Source of the DNA: Cerioporus squamosus
Taxonomy: Eukaryota; Basidiomycota; Agaricomycetes; Polyporales; Polyporaceae
DNA: 64,000 bases
Assembly (NCBI GenBank): GCA_022592435.1
Contig: JABYQS010000029.1
Span: 62,001 to 126,000, forward strand
Reading direction: 5' to 3'
Part shown: one piece after another, positions 43,742 to 57,700 of the stretch
Numbering within the stretch: the stretch's first letter is position 1
Layout of the letters: every line of letters begins with the position of its first letter
Notes under the pieces: model-generated
What the model was told of the DNA's origin: nothing
Seen by the model: only the letters and a program-made list of their open reading frames with translations
The model's database searches: none
Program-made: the position numbers and the translations under genes

Positions 43742-46700
43742 CTATACTGAAGTATCATAGCGCCTCGCCCATCTGCTGGCGTCCGAACGTCGCCTGGCTG
43801 GCTTCCCGCACCAGCGCCGGGCGAGAGGGGTCCGCGTCCCGAGGGAGTCGCGCGAATTATCTCCGTAGTAGGCATTGAGTATCGATAGGTGGCTCGCGGT
43901 GATCTGAGAAGGTGGCGCAGGGAAGTCGGACAGACGCGACATGCCCGAGGTGTTGGTCATGAAGCTCGAGCGTGCCGCGTCCGCAGAATATAGGGGGACT
44001 CCGAGACTCGACTGCTGGGAGACGATCCGGCTCATCCGACGCGATCGTTCGTCTTCTGGGCTCGTCGGACTGAGTTGGTTGTCGTTGTAGTCCAACTGGG
44101 TGAGGTGGGTGGAGAAGCGCGCAGGCTGGGCATAGGCAGAAGGGGTGGGTAGGGCTTCGATCTCGCCGACGCGAAGGTCTGCAGACAGTCAACTGGATGC
44201 ACGTAACTCAGTATGCTGATAAGCACTTACTGCTACCGTCGTCTTCTATGGGAAGCTCGAGCATCGAGGAAGCACGCGACGACTCGACGTCCTCCGGCAC
44301 AACGTCGATGGGCTGTGACAAGACCATGTCCTCGTCAAGTGGCAGCCGCAACGGGGACTGCGCATCACGTAGGTACCCAGACCGCGACGACGACTGTGAC
44401 AGTACGCCGGGGGGATCAGGCCCGAGGTCCTGCGGACGCTGACCCGCTAGACCTCCGTACCGCGCTCCCCACATGGGCGACGCACGATCAGCCTCCTCCA
44501 ACTCATGCTCCCGATCCTGCATCTCCTCCAGGTTGACGCTGAGTTGGCGTGCAAGAGTCGTCAGACCACTCAAGCTACGCGTGCTGCGCGCATTGAGCTC
44601 AATCGGGATGCTCCCGCTCGGGCGACGAGAGACGGTCGGCACCGCATCTTCGGACGACGGCGTCCTGCTCTCCGGCGGGCGATAGAAGAGGTCCCGGAAT
44701 CGCTCGAGATCGTCGGACGAGTTGATCGGACGCGGGGAGAGCGGTGGTGACGACTGGGTCGAGACAACACCGGGGGACGAGCCAGACGAGTTGAAGCTGC
44801 GCTCCCGCGCAAGGAGCTCCGGCCTGAACGCGGGTGGATTGATGCTCGACATAGGGGATGACGCAGAGGGTGGTTGGAGGATCCTTGCGTGGCCTCGCGC
44901 AACATCTTCGGGCGTCGGCGGCCAGAGGAGTCTACGCCAGAACCCGACATAGAGCGAGGATGGAGCATATCCGCCATCTCCTCCTCCACTTCCTCGTCCG
45001 GGCTGATGACGACCATATCGCTCGAATCGTCGTATATGCGCGCGAACGTCGGGCGCTCAGGGAGGGTAGGTATTTCGTGCGCTTCACTCGTCCCCAGACC
45101 GCTGTCTACGCTGCTTTGCGGCCGGAGCGTCTGACTGAGGACATCCGCGAAGCCCCACTCGCTGAGGCGGTTGTTCGACGATGCGTACGGGTGAGTGGAA
45201 GGCCCTCCAGTAGCAGTGCGCTCAGACACGCGGATAGGAGGCGTCGGGATGTTGGGCGAGTACTGGATCTCGTCGGGCATGATCTCGCGGATCGTCCCAG
45301 GACTAAGCTCTGCAAACATGCTCGACTTGGCCGAGTACACATCGAGGTGTCTGCCTGGTCGCGGCTTCGGGGACCTGAAGCTTGGACCAGAATCGTTACC
45401 GGTGATGGCGGAGAACGGATGCTGGACTTGCGTATACGGCGAGTAGGGGTGCACTTTGACAGGTTGTCGGTGCTTCGTGATACTATCGCCGCCAGTCGTG
45501 CTCGTGGGACTGGGAGCAGAGTCGCCTTGCTGCGCTGCACGAACACTCGGAAGTATTGGTGCACGGCCAGGCTGGTGATCATAGTATGAGTAGGCTCCGG
45601 CGCCATGCGCATACGGGTGGTCAGGTATCCGGATGGGCTCCCTCTCGAACGGATCCTCCTGCGGCAGTGGGGACGAAATCGCGATCCCAACACCCTCCGC
45701 AGACGTGGACAGTCCAGACGGTGTCGGCGAAACACCGTTCGAGCCGCCAGGTCCGATGCCCGGGTCTCCTGCGCGCAGCCTCCCGCTGTCTGGTGGGGTA
45801 ATCACCATAATCCCGCCCTCGCGACCCCGGTGGTCCCGTGCCACCTGGTCGCGGAGATGTATGATCTTCGTTCCGTCATGTCGCAGCGCCTCCTCCATGG
45901 CAGCACCCTTCTCGTCCATTGCACCCCTCTCATCGTCGCTCGGCGAGCCACTGATGCCACACAAGCCCGCAGCCGTAGTCGCCGTCGTACGGACAATTCG
46001 TAGCGCCGACTTCCCAAGAGAGTGATTACGACCGTGACCAGGGGTCCACATGAAGGACTCATCGGAGCGAGGCTGAGAGATGGACCCGAGCGAGGCAGAA
46101 TGCCCGTGATGCGAGCGCGACTTTGCCTGACTGTGGGCATGGGAAGCCGACGTGAACGTGCCGAGGCCTGTGGTGCCGCCCCCGCTCGACGTCGTATGTC
46201 CGTCAGAGCGTGGCGGACGGACACGGACGTGGACCGTCGGGCGGCGTCTTTGACTTCCGAGCAATGTCACTTCCGCCAATGCCTCGAACGCGCTGGGTTC
46301 TCGCGCGTGCGAGCGTGCACGCGCCCCAATAGACTTCGACCGCGCCCGAGACACCGACCGCGCGCGGGAGTCCGCGAACGACTTTGCTGCCTCGCGTTGC
46401 CACGCCTGGCGGTCCGCCTCCAGCCTCTTCCCATCCTCGAGGACTCTGCGCAGCACAGCGTCAGTAAACCACGCAGTGCACACGCGTCATGTCAAAAGAA
46501 ACGCGCGCGAAACTATAAGGTGAGCTCACTTTGCCAGCGACGGGACTGGACTGGGCAACGCCAAGTCATCCAGGGCCCAACTCTTCGGACGGAATGGCTT
46601 CAGGTGCGTATTCGCGTTCGCCAGGATCGGCTGCGGCTGCGCGATGTTTGACGGACCCGGTTCTGGGCGAGGCTCTTGTCTCACAGGTACGAATCGCGGT

Positions 46701-47746
46701 GGCGACGGGGGTTCCGGGCGCGAGCTGAGCTGTATGGCTGAGTGGGACTTCTTCAACGACTTCACCTTCGCCAGACTCGCCCCCTCCACCGACGGCTCTG
46801 TCCCAGGCGGCCAGATCGGACTCCCTGGCGGACTCACTATCCGCCCGCTGCCCCCCTCGCCGTCTATCACCCGTAGCGCAAACCTTGGACGTGGGAGGAT
46901 CAACGCATCGCACCAGGTCTCGGCCGACAGCCAGCGTTGCTTGCCCTTGGGCAGCACAGAGCCCGTCCCCGTGGCTGCCCGCAGATTCGGTGTTGACATG
47001 GAAGCCTTGAGGCTCAGCCGGGAGGGTCTTTGGGCTGGTAGCAGGTACGCAGGTGCGGTCGGCTTTCTCGCGAGAGGGTCGAGGAGCTGGACGGAGAGCT
47101 TGGGTGCGCTCTTGTTTCTCGGTGGAACGACGGGGCTGGACACGGGTGCGGGGGGAGGAGCGGGCGTCGCGTAGGCATAGGGATGGCGGCGGGGGAACGC
47201 TGGCTGAGAAGTTGATTCCTGTCGGTTGATTGCATCCTGTGGGACCGGTGGAACACTATCAGCTCTGTCTCGAAGCGTGCCCGTCGACGGCGAATGGTGC
47301 AGCGTGCGAGTCTTCTGCTTTCCGAACGAGAGGATGCTGGCGAGGCTCGCGCGGTGATGCACGGGAGGGGGCTCCTGCGAACGACGGGGGCGCGCAGGCG
47401 CGGGCACATCCCCGACGCCGCCGGCCTGGTCAAGCTTGATGAACGCAGCTTGCACGCGAGAGTTCTTGCGGACTGAACCCTGGTCCCCCGACGGCCGCGA
47501 CGCGTTCGACATCGCCCGGGCGCGTGGCCCCCGCTCCTCGCCCTCCATCAACCATCCGCTGACGAGGTGCCCCCAGCTGTCCGTGCTCCGCTCGTCCTTC
47601 GGTGGCTCGTATGGGCCGTTGTAAGGAATGTACCATTCTTCGTTTTGAGGCTCCGGGGACAGTGGCGACGAAGGATTGGACTTGAACGGAAACGCAAGGC
47701 GAGATAATCTAGAAAAGGGAGAGGAGGACTGCGCCTGCGTGGACAT
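43742..47746 (-). CDS. Long Ser/Pro/Arg-rich disordered protein, unknown
   Basis: ATG 47746 starts MSTQAQSSSPFSRLSRLAFPF. The first exon ends SPVPSLAK at a GTGAGC donor and joins across an intron to VLEDGKRLEADRQAWQREAAK, then an RS-like stretch (ARSVSRARSKSIGARARSHA). Long Ser/Pro/Gly-rich parts follow, with EEVEEEMADMLHPRS. A frame change near 44860-44940 needs a short intron with a weak donor, or a sequence error. The reading then continues QPPSASSPMSSINPPAF, DDLERFRDLFYRPPES, and through a GTAAGT intron at about 44230 to NLRVGEIEALPTPSAYAQP and stop 43742. It is over 1200 residues, mostly disordered. The Arg/Ser and Pro motifs suggest phosphorylation and SH3-type binding. No named domain seen. 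Confidence 0.65.
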
Positions 47747-50700
47747 GGCAAAGGAGTGGGAGACCGCAGCGACACCGCTGGGAGCGTCGGGGGCGTAGAG
47801 AAAGCGCGGAGCGTCGGGGGCAACGTCGAGCTCGTCGCGGGAGATGATGAGCAGTTTGTCGGGAATTCGATGCCGCTAAGCCTAGGTTGTAAACCCTTAT
47901 CAGCATACACCGCCTAGATCATAACTTCAATCTTCATGTCGCAGCACACGTTTCAGGGCTCAGTCAAGTACGGGTTCGAGCACCCGTGGAGCCTCCAATA
48001 CGTATAAAGCCTGGGGTAGATGGAGGAGGAGGAGGACGAACGGAATGCCTCCACTACTTACTACCAAGTTACATGTAACCCTTAACCTACAAATTTACGT
48101 TTCTTGTACCTTCATCCCGATTAGGAACTGGCCGCTGTATGACGCAGGCGGCGGCCGCATGTCCACGACAACGAACGAAGATGGATAGCTTCGTGACGCT
48201 GATGAGTCTTAGTACTAGTAGTTATTGTCGAGGACAATGAGGAGAGCGACGAGGAGGAAGAGGAAGCAAAGTTCAAATTAACCATTGGCACCTCCTCCGC
48301 TGGCTAAGCGCTCAGGCTGCACTCACTTTCCACACAACCTGTGTGCTACTAGGTTCGACGATAACTCTCACAGCATGCGAACGCCACCGCCAGTCCCACA
48401 AGATCGTTCATGTGGTTGAGTTGTTGTTAGACATGAAGCCCTGCGACAACTTGACCATTCGGACACGGACTCCTTACGAACACTCCCGAAGCATTATAGC
48501 AACCTGCAGTTGACCTGCAGTGTTATTCAGTACGTACCGACCTTAGTACGACCCTATCAGCCTCTGATCAGACTTGCACGCACAGCTTGCCCCGTCGAGT
48601 GCGCACTAACCCTGCTAAGCAAGCTGTAACGCGAGCAGGTAAGCTCTTGTCCATACTTATACTATACTGCTTCCATTCGCCATCACATCACTCTGACAGC
48701 ATCTTGACAATGACATGCGCAGGGTCGAGCGATAGCAAAATCGACGCCGCCTCGCGCTCCACCATGTCTGTCAGTGTCATGGCTTCACCGCCTCAGCCTG
48801 ACCGGTGACCAGTGACCCGCGGAGCCCGTAGCGGACCAATTGAACCCACCACTACTCCATCCATCCCGAAGCGCCATTCCACCATCCCGACCATCTAGAC
48901 ATGAACAGCTCCGTTTGTAGAGATGTCTTCGGTGTTGGCAAACGGCAAGCAGCCGGCGACTCGGAGGTCTGGCATCAGCAAGACACCGGGAACGACGGGT
49001 ACCCGGACTGCGACCAGATGGAACATCCCGAACTCCGATCGAAGCTGCACTCGACTGTCCTTCGACGCGGGATGCACACGCGTTCGTGAATCATGCATCA
49101 CTCAAATGCAGGACATCTAACTTGCAATCATACAAAGCGGGGGAAGCAGGGAACGCGAACCTCATCGTAAGCCTTGGCAGACTACGTCTCGAGGTATGTA
49201 TGTATGCGGTGCGCCGCCAACCTTCTCCCTGATCTCTATACGATACGCTAACGCACTTGTCGCACTAGTATTGCGCATATGCCACAGACTCGCCGAGTCT
49301 TGGCCTTCGATCGGATGCACGACTTGATGCGGTCCAAGCTCATGTATGCGCTACGACTGTTGGCCCATCTACCAAAACCAATGTTCCGTAGCTCAGGTAG
49401 GCGAGTCCAGAACAATTCCGACCGTGCGCTACGACTTCAAGATTAGATGGATTCGATGTCCGGAGTCGTTCCATCCCAAGGAGCTGTCCTCGTAGAGGTA
49501 TGTTTGGCAAGCACCTGCAGGATGTCGGAGCGCACGAGAGAGCGCTGCATTCATACGGTACGTCCTAGTATGTCCCAGGTTCAGTTTCAACTGAACGCCC
49601 GGCATGGTAGCCCCCCAAACCTTTGTTTCAGCCGCAGCCCGAGACGCATAGAAGCCAAAATGATCGCCTCAATAGGGTATGTCTCGTGCAAAGCTCGTCA
49701 ATACTTATGACCATCAGAGCGGCAGCGACCTCCACACAGTCCGCGCTGTATGCATTTGAATGTATTCCGCTTCAACTGACAGCGAACAATTCGGAAGACT
49801 GACTCGAGAACGAGGACGAGCAGAAACATGGAAGTCTACCATCAGATAGGCCTTCCGATAGCTAACCAAGACCAACTCAAAATCGAAGAACACGCCAAAC
49901 CGCTGACCGCCTCAGCTCGCTTACGTCGAGCCCGTCCCACCTTTCAAACGTCCCACAGAGCAAAAACGACGCTTCTGCCGCTCATCGGTAGCAACGAGCT
50001 CCATGGGGACCCGAACAGCTGCGTATCGAGCATGCCATATACGTGTGCGGGTAAGAACTTGTCGTACTCACCGCCGACCGATCTGGTAAGTGCAGCGGCG
50101 CTCGTCGCGGCCCACCCAGGCCAACGCACGTACGACCTTCTTGTGCGGTGGTCATCGACAGCGCATGCAGTGAACCAGAGATGCCTGCCTGGGGATAACG
50201 AGGAAAGAGCTCCGTGCGGCGTGTATCGTATGTTTCAACCCAAGCCAGAGATCGTCGCCCGAGTATCCTCCGCTCCGAGAGAGATCTGAGACCTGCGAAG
50301 CGACGAGCAGTATCCGGGACAAGCTGGAGAGAGCGGCTCCTCGTAATCGTATGGCTGAGAATCCAGACGGCGCGCGACCGATCGTCAGAGATCGCGCCAG
50401 CGAGTTCCACCGTCTGATACACTTAGCATGGCAGCGCAAATCGATATCGGCGCCGTAAGAATGAGGACTCGGAAGATCGTCGCGAACGTCGGGCTTGACG
50501 ATGACCAAGACCAAGATCGCAGAGTCGCAGAGCATCGGGAGGCGGAGGCAAACCGACAGCACTAGTCGGGATCGGATGCTGCAAGATGGCGAGAGCAGGA
50601 GAGAGCGGAAACATGCAGGAGGCCGCTCGAAGGTGATCAAGTGTAAGTAACTTAGTAAGCGCCTGATCGACGTCGGACCCGCCCACTTCGGACCGTTCGC

Positions 50701-53700
50701 GGCATTGCACCGTCCTTGCCCCTTCGCAAGGACTGGAGCGTAAGCATATACAGACAGAATCCGACGTCGGCCGACTCACACTGGAGCTATGTATCTGCGT
50801 CCGAGTCAGAGGCCGACGAGGGCTGACGATAAAGCTTGCAGGCGGCGTGCGGAGGGTAGAGTGGGACACTGAGGGCAGGGCAACAAGGGTCACGCGAGAC
50901 TAGGTGCGAGGCATATGCGTCCAGGTGGATCGGCGATGTATGTATTCAAGATACAAGTTACAGAGCTCCGTGCATGACATCATACGAGACGCATGTCCTT
51001 TGAGCGGACGTCGATCAGCGGTGTGAGAGCGCACTAAGTTGGTGTAATAATCTCTTCGCGAACTGGTGGGGCGGACGATAGCATGCCGGCTACTTGTACC
51101 GAGGTCGACATATCGGTACGAGGAGGTCATCATGTACAAGCTCATCTTCACCTTGCTTTGCGTGCCCAGCGAAGCCAAGCCAGTCGAAAGCCCGGACAAG
51201 GCGTTCCAACCAGGTTCCCGAAACCTACGACGCGATACGACTCCGTCCATAACCGTTCCTCCCGGTTCCGCTGCCGTCCGAGTCCTCATTAAGCACTGCT
51301 GCCAGCGTCCGGCGACCCCAGCACGTTGCCTCCTCACGCCGCAGGCGGCAGGATTCATAGGGAGCCTGTCCAGTGTCCAGTGTCCAGTGTCGTATAAGGC
51401 TAGCATAGAAATGTAGCAATGTCGTCACAGAAGGAAGCCTGAGATACTTAGTATAGAGGACCACGGGGCCCAGTGCAGGCCAGGATATGGTTTTTGTCGC
51501 CGTATTACGCGTGTGGGGCAGACCAGCGCAGTGGGACTCTGGGAGCTCGCCCTAGCCCCGACTCTCGAGAAGGTCCAGGAATATGAATGGGGAATGCAGC
51601 GGGGTCACCTGCGCGCTCCGGAGGCCTGGGGATGACGCAGGGTCGGGGACGCTTCTCGACTCGAGGACTGGTCGTGCGAGCAGCAAGCTTGGTGCACGTA
51701 CGGCGATGCGGGGAGAGCTGGAGCTGCGTACTGTAAACGCATCCACACTGCGCGCGGTGCGCGAGGCCTCGGCCGTGAGCTTCTTATGGCAAGGGCCGTC
51801 TCGATGCAAGGCGATGTCGCACCATACAAGTACTTACTGCGCTATGGTCGCCCGTCGGCGTCAGAAACGCAGTGGTGAGATACTCGGAGTGGTGACATGC
51901 GACATGCGTACCTGTTCCTGGGGGCCCATCCTAGGACCTATACATAGACCCAGATTGTGAGTACCAGTCGTATGTGGCAGCGATGCGCCCGAGAGGGCCG
52001 CTCGTGCCAGGGTGGACGTGCGCGGTGATCATGTCGCGTCTCCAGAGACTCCGGGAGTACTGAGTACTGGCCACTCGGAGAGCGCATGTATGACAGCGAC
52101 ACTTGTCCATCTCCGCGCTGGACGTTCTCAACTTCTCACGACGTCTGTCTCGCGCGATCATTCGGAGCGCACTGGCACTGCTGGGAGCTTCGGGTGGGGT
52201 GGACGACGCCTTCGAGGCAGCAGCCAAGGAGCACGACGAGCGCGAGCGCGAGCGACGTTGGCGATGGAGGCAAGACGACAGCCAAGACAGAGACCGTCTC
52301 TCTCTCTCTCCCTCTCCCGCGGGCGACGAGCTGCGCACCAGGCTCGCGAGCGCGGATTGCAAGCGGGAGATATCAGATCAGGGCTCGCGAGATGCGATCT
52401 CGCGGTTCGCGATTCGGGCGAAATCAGCAATCAGAACCAGATCTATCTGGATTCCGGGGGGCTTCGCGCACCGCATTAATTTCTGCATCACCGGCTAGCG
52501 TGGAGTGACCTCATCCTTCCCCGTTCGCCCGGCGGCAGAGGGATAAGGCCCTCGGACCGACTCCGGGGGGTGCTATGTTTGGGCTGCCAGCTTGCCGGGA
52601 GGGCGGGGAGGCTGGAGGCTGGAGCCAATCCCCGTCCGTCCGATCCTGTCGCCGCCGCGATGCCGACGGACAGAGGGGAGGCACCAGACTGGGGATCGGG
52701 GGACTGGGAGGCTGGGTGGGATGTCGCGCGAGGTGCGCGACGCGCTCCGGCCGGGTTCGAACTTCGAAGTTCGACGATCTTCCGACCCGTTCTAAGGTTC
52801 TGAGCGCGAGGGATGCAGCTTCGCATTCGGAGATGGAAACACGGGTACGTACTCGTACGTTGTGCGGCCGAAGAAGAGACTGGAGGGAGCGACGAGGGTT
52901 TGTACAGTTTGTGGCTGCCAGACTCAAGTTCGGCGACGGGGCGCGTTTTGTCAGAATCGTACAAAGCCAGGTTCAAGGAACCTGGAGAATCAGTTCAGTA
53001 CGCGGCACGCGCGCGCCACGACGGGGAAGCCAGCGTCGGTCGACGGTCGAGCGGGAACGCGCCTGATCGGGAAGGGATCGGGCTGCGCAGCGCATGGCCG
53101 CACCGGGTACCGGGTCGATGTTCGATGACCATTGACGGCGTGGTGACCGGCTGGAGGGAAGTTGCTAACACCGTTACTTACAGTCTGGTAGTGAAGCTGA
53201 AGGCCGGGCACGTTGGCCTGGGGAGCAACGGGGTTACCTACGGTGTGAGCTCGCGTTCTGTATGATAGACTGTGGGAGACGATAAGACGAGTATCGGTGT
53301 GGGGTAGAACTCTTCGGTGCGGAATTAGTGCGCCGTTGTGGGAGGGTTGATGGGACTTAACCTCGAAGTTAGTGCAGAGCTGGGCGAATTTATGAAGGCC
53401 GAGATGCTCCTGTACTTGTCGTAATTCTGAGGGTAGGCTGAGAGCGAGAGGACCCAAGAGAGAGAGCTAGTTTGTAGTGCGTCCCTTCCAGACTCTTCGT
53501 ACAGAGGCGCGCATGTGGACTGCATGGGGGACTTCTACACGAACGGACACTTCTTAGGGGTGCGCCGCGCGTTGGTAAGTACATACTCGCTCGCACTCAC
53601 AATTGAGCAGGCCTGCACTTACTTCAACAAACTCGTGCTCGGGTTCGCATTGGCTTCCCTTGGCATCTCACAGCTTCGTCAAATAGACTGTCCCGTGTCA

Positions 53701-54600
53701 CCTTGATGCTGGATAGCGTACGACGGCTGCACGCCCGTCCGACAAGGGACTCGCAACGAAGTTGGATATCCTGACCGGCGAGCGCCACAACTGTTCAGGA
53801 AGCGTACTTACCCGGTCAGAATTCTGAGCAGCGTGTGTACCCCGCACAATTACCGATGAGAGACATGCCTGCGGCGCGTGTCACGGACGCACTCCGCTGT
53901 GAAGAAGCAATAGTTGAAGGCCGTGGGCAGAGGCCAAGCCCGAGCAGGTCAAACGAACAGACCGCACACATCTGTTGAACGAGGAGCATCGGGCATTGCC
54001 TCGACGAAGAGAGCATGTCTCCTCGACACTCGACGAGTTGACTTTGCGCGGGGACGCTGCAAAGGGCTGATAGCGGGATGATGCATCATTCACGATCCTG
54101 CGCGCATCAGTGGTTGATGTCGTCGGACGGTGGCCATTGGCCTGCGCGCGGCGGTCCAATAGTATGCGGAAGGGGACGCAGGGGAGTGTGGCGGGCAGAC
54201 GGGGTGCACACGACACGATTCGGACACGATTGACGAGGGAGAAGCTGATGAGGGCGATGGGTAGCAACCGCCAAGTCGGTTTGTGGTTGGCCCGAGGGTC
54301 GGGCGCGCTGCTGGCCCCCGACATGGGGACGCGCGACGGGGTGAGAGCATCGCGACATGGCGGCGGGTGCTGGTCGACGTCCGACGGTGGGCGACCCGTG
54401 TACGCCCGAGGACGCGGTGAGCATGCTCGACGGCGTCAGCAGAGTGACAGAGGGCAGCAGCCAACGGGGAGCCGTGCAAAAAGCGTTGCCGAGTCGGAGG
54501 GGGCGGCCGATCGGGATCTGGGCGATTGCGGAGGGAGCGTCCGGATCAAGAGGGCGTGCCCGGCTGGGGGTCTGTGTGTGGCCGTGTTTGGCTGCCCGGA
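47747..54600. other. 7-kb gene-poor stretch
   Basis: No convincing gene was recognised on either strand. Short frames occur throughout, for example MEVYHQIGLPIANQDQLKIE at 49828 and MAAQIDIGAVRMRTRKIVAN at about 50429, without domains or clear splicing. Local low-complexity tracts include CT runs at 52290-52315, CGAGCG-type repeats near 52240, and a triple 'gtccagt' at 51370. The last kilobase is probably the upstream region of the H+-ATPase gene. Confidence 0.45.
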
Positions 54601-54783
54601 GGATGGGAGGCTGGAGGATTATTTAAGTGTCTGGCGGCTGCTGGCGTCGTCCATCCTTCCTCCACCTCTTCTTCCCGCCCGCTGCCCCTCCCCGTCCTCG
54701 CCACAAGCGAACGCTTCTAGCTTAGTCTAGGGTTTTCCCCCTCCCCGGCACCCCCGTCATCCGCCCCCGTCACCTCCCTGCTC
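54601..54783 (+). promoter_or_regulatory. Core promoter and CT-rich leader of the H+-ATPase gene
   Basis: A TATA-like word TTATTTAAG lies at 54619-54627, about 160 bp before the start codon. A long pyrimidine-rich leader follows (54655-54780, including CTCCCCGTCCTCG and TCCGCCCCCGTCACC), typical of strongly expressed fungal genes. A related GC-rich stretch resembling the sequence just upstream also occurs near 52577-52620. Confidence 0.6.
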
Positions 54784-57700
54784 ATGTCCGATCCCAAGGT
54801 CGAGAAGGAGGCCGGCCCCGCTGAGCCGGCCAAGGAGACGACTCCCCAGCCCGAAAAGAAGAAGAGAGAGTACAAGGATTTTGGTGAGGAGGATGAGAAG
54901 CCTACTCGTACGTGTCTTTGCGTTTTTTTTCGCGTCTTCCTTGCTCAAACGCGTCCAAAAAGATGCCAAGGTCGACATGTCCCAGGTTAGTTTGTGCGCT
55001 TCTGCATGCAGACTTGTCGCGTTGCTGACTTTTGTGCCTTTTACAGATCCAGCTGAAGGCTGAGGATCTCTACGACAAGGAGAAGGTCGACCTCGAGACC
55101 ATCGTTGTCGACGATGTCTTCAAGCTGCTCCAGTGTGACGAGAACGGTCTCACTGACGAGGAGGCTAACCGTCGTCTCGAGCTTTTCGGCCCTAACAAGC
55201 TCGAGAGCGAGGAGCAGAACCCCTTCCTCCAGGTAAGTTCGCTCTATCTCCCCCTTTCCCCCGCAGCCTCTGACGCAATGGGCGCGTAGTTCCTGAGCTT
55301 CATGTGGAACCCTCTGTCCTGGGTCATGGAGGCCGCCGCCCTTGTCGCCATCGCTCTCTCCAACGGCGAGCACCGCCCCCCGGATTGGCAGGACTTCGTC
55401 GGTATTGTCACCCTGCTGCTCATCAACTCGGCTATCGGTTTCTACGAGGAGCGCAACGCTGGTAACGCCGTCAAGGCGCTCATGGACTCTCTTGCGCCCA
55501 AGGCCAAGGTCAAGCGTGCTGGCCAGTGGCGTGAGATCGAGTCGTCCTACCTTGTGCCCGGTGACATGATCTCCTTCAAGATTGGTGACATCGTCCCGGC
55601 CGACTGCCGTCTCACCGAGGCCATCAATGTGTCCATCGACCAGGCGGCGCTCACCGGTGAGTCGCTGCCCAGAGCAAGAAGACCGGTGACCAGTGCTTCT
55701 CGTAAGTACATCATTTTGTTCCATACTTCCTTCGGTATTCTGACCGTTCGGCAGTGGTTCCACCTGTAAGCAGGGTGAGGCTGAGGGTGTCGTCATCTCG
55801 ACGGGTCCCAACACGTTCTTCGGTCGTGCCGCGAACCTCGTCGGTCAGGACGATGACACCACCGGTCACTTGCAGAAGATTCTTGCCCAGATCGGGTCCT
55901 TCTGCTTGGTCGTCATCGGTATCTTCGTCCTCGCCGAGATATTCTGCTTGTACGCCGGCTTCCGCTACAGCTACCGTCGCGGTCTCGACAACATCCTCGT
56001 GCTCTTGATCGGTGGTATCCCCATTGCCATGCCCACCGTCTTGTCCGTCACCCTCGCCGTCGGTGCTCAGCAGCTCGCGAAGTACAAGGCCATCGTCACC
56101 CGTATCACGGCCATCGAGGAGCTCGCTGCCGTCACCATCCTGTGCTCCGACAAGACTGGTACGCTCACCACCAACAAGCTCACCATCGACCGCGACACCA
56201 TCCGCACGTACGGCCCCTTCTCGCCTGAGGATGTCGTCCTCCTTGCCGCGTACGCCTCCCGTACCGAGAACCAGGATGCTATCGATACTTGCGTCGTCGG
56301 CGCCATCGGTGACCCGGCTCGCGCTCGTGCTGGTATCAAGCTCCTCGACTTCAAGCCCTTCAACCCCGTCGACAAGCGTACGGAGATCACTTACCGGGAG
56401 GAGTCCTCTGGCAAGCTCAAGCGCGTCACCAAGGGTATGACCGGTATCATCATCGAGCTCTGCACGCGCAACAAGACTGAGGAGCTCGAGAACCGTCTCG
56501 AGGCCGACGTCGAGGAGTTCGCCCAGCGTGGTCTTCGCGCTCTTGCGGTTGCCTACGAGGAGCTTGAGGGTGACGATCCGGAGGGTGAGGGTAACGGCTT
56601 CGAGCTCATCGGTCTCCTCGCCATCTTCGACCCCCCTCGTGAGGACACTAAGCAGACCATCGACGATGCCCTCGCTCTCGGTGTCAAGGTCAAGATGGTT
56701 ACCGGTGACCAGCTCGCCATCGCGAAGGAGACCGGTCGTCGTCTCGGCCTCGGTGACCACATGTACCCCGCCAAGGTTCTCAAGGACGGTCCCGAGCCCG
56801 GCTCCCGCTTCCGCTCGCTCGACGAGATGATCCTCGACGCGGACGGCTTCGCTGGTGTCTTCCCCGAGCACAAGTACGAGATCGTCAAGCGTCTCCAGGC
56901 TCTCGGTCACCTGTGCGCCATGACTGGTGACGGTGCCAACGATGCCCCGGCTCTTTCCCGCGCCAACGTCGGCATTGCCGTCGAGGGTGCCACCGACGCT
57001 GCTCGCTCGGCTGCCGACATCGTCCTCACGGAGCCCGGTCTTTCGACGATTGTTCACGCTATCCGTGGCTCGCGTATCATCTTCCAGCGCATGAGGAACT
57101 ACGCCATCTACGCTTGCGCCGTCACCATCCGTATCGTCGTCTGCTTCGCCATCCTCGCGTTCGCCTTCAAGTTCGACTTCCCGCCGTTCATGGTCCTGAT
57201 CATTGCCCTCCTCAACGACGGTACCATCATGACGCTCTCCGTTGACCGTGTGTTGCCCTCCAACGAGCCGGACAGCTGGGATCTCGCCGAGATCTTCGCG
57301 TACGCCGTTGCCTACGGTCTCTACCTCACGCTTTCGACGTACGTGTCTCGTTATTGCCTGTTCTTGTGGCTAATGCTAACGCTGTTTATGTTCAGGATCG
57401 CTCTTGTTGCCATCATCATCCGCACGACGTGGTTCTACGACAAGTTCGGTGTCACCCTTTCTGGCGGTGCCACTCAGGCCATCAACCACAACGACCCCCA
57501 GCTTCACTCGATTGTCTACCTCCAGGTCGCCATCATCTCGCAGGCACTTATCTTCATCACCCGTTCGCACGGCTTCTTCTTCATGGAGCGTCCGTCGTTC
57601 GCGTTGTTGGGTGCGTTCTGCATTGCGCAGCTTGTATCGACGATCATCGCGGTCTACGGCGACTGGGGCTTCACCAACGTCGAGGGTATCTCTGGCGGCT

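Noticed and set aside
43540..43875. 111-codon minus-strand frame rich in Ser and Cys
   Set aside because: It includes a (GAGCAA)n tract read as Ser/Cys repeats and a hydrophobic chance segment. It probably lies in the 3' flank of the 43.7-47.7 kb gene.
54110..54730. 206-codon plus-strand frame before the H+-ATPase
   Set aside because: It begins with a non-ATG codon, covers the TATA-like box and leader, and shows no protein-like features.
55711..57057. 448-codon minus-strand open frame opposite the H+-ATPase
   Set aside because: It is a mirror of strong codon bias in the ATPase gene and is rich in Asp, Glu and Val with no domain. The plus strand carries all the P-type motifs.
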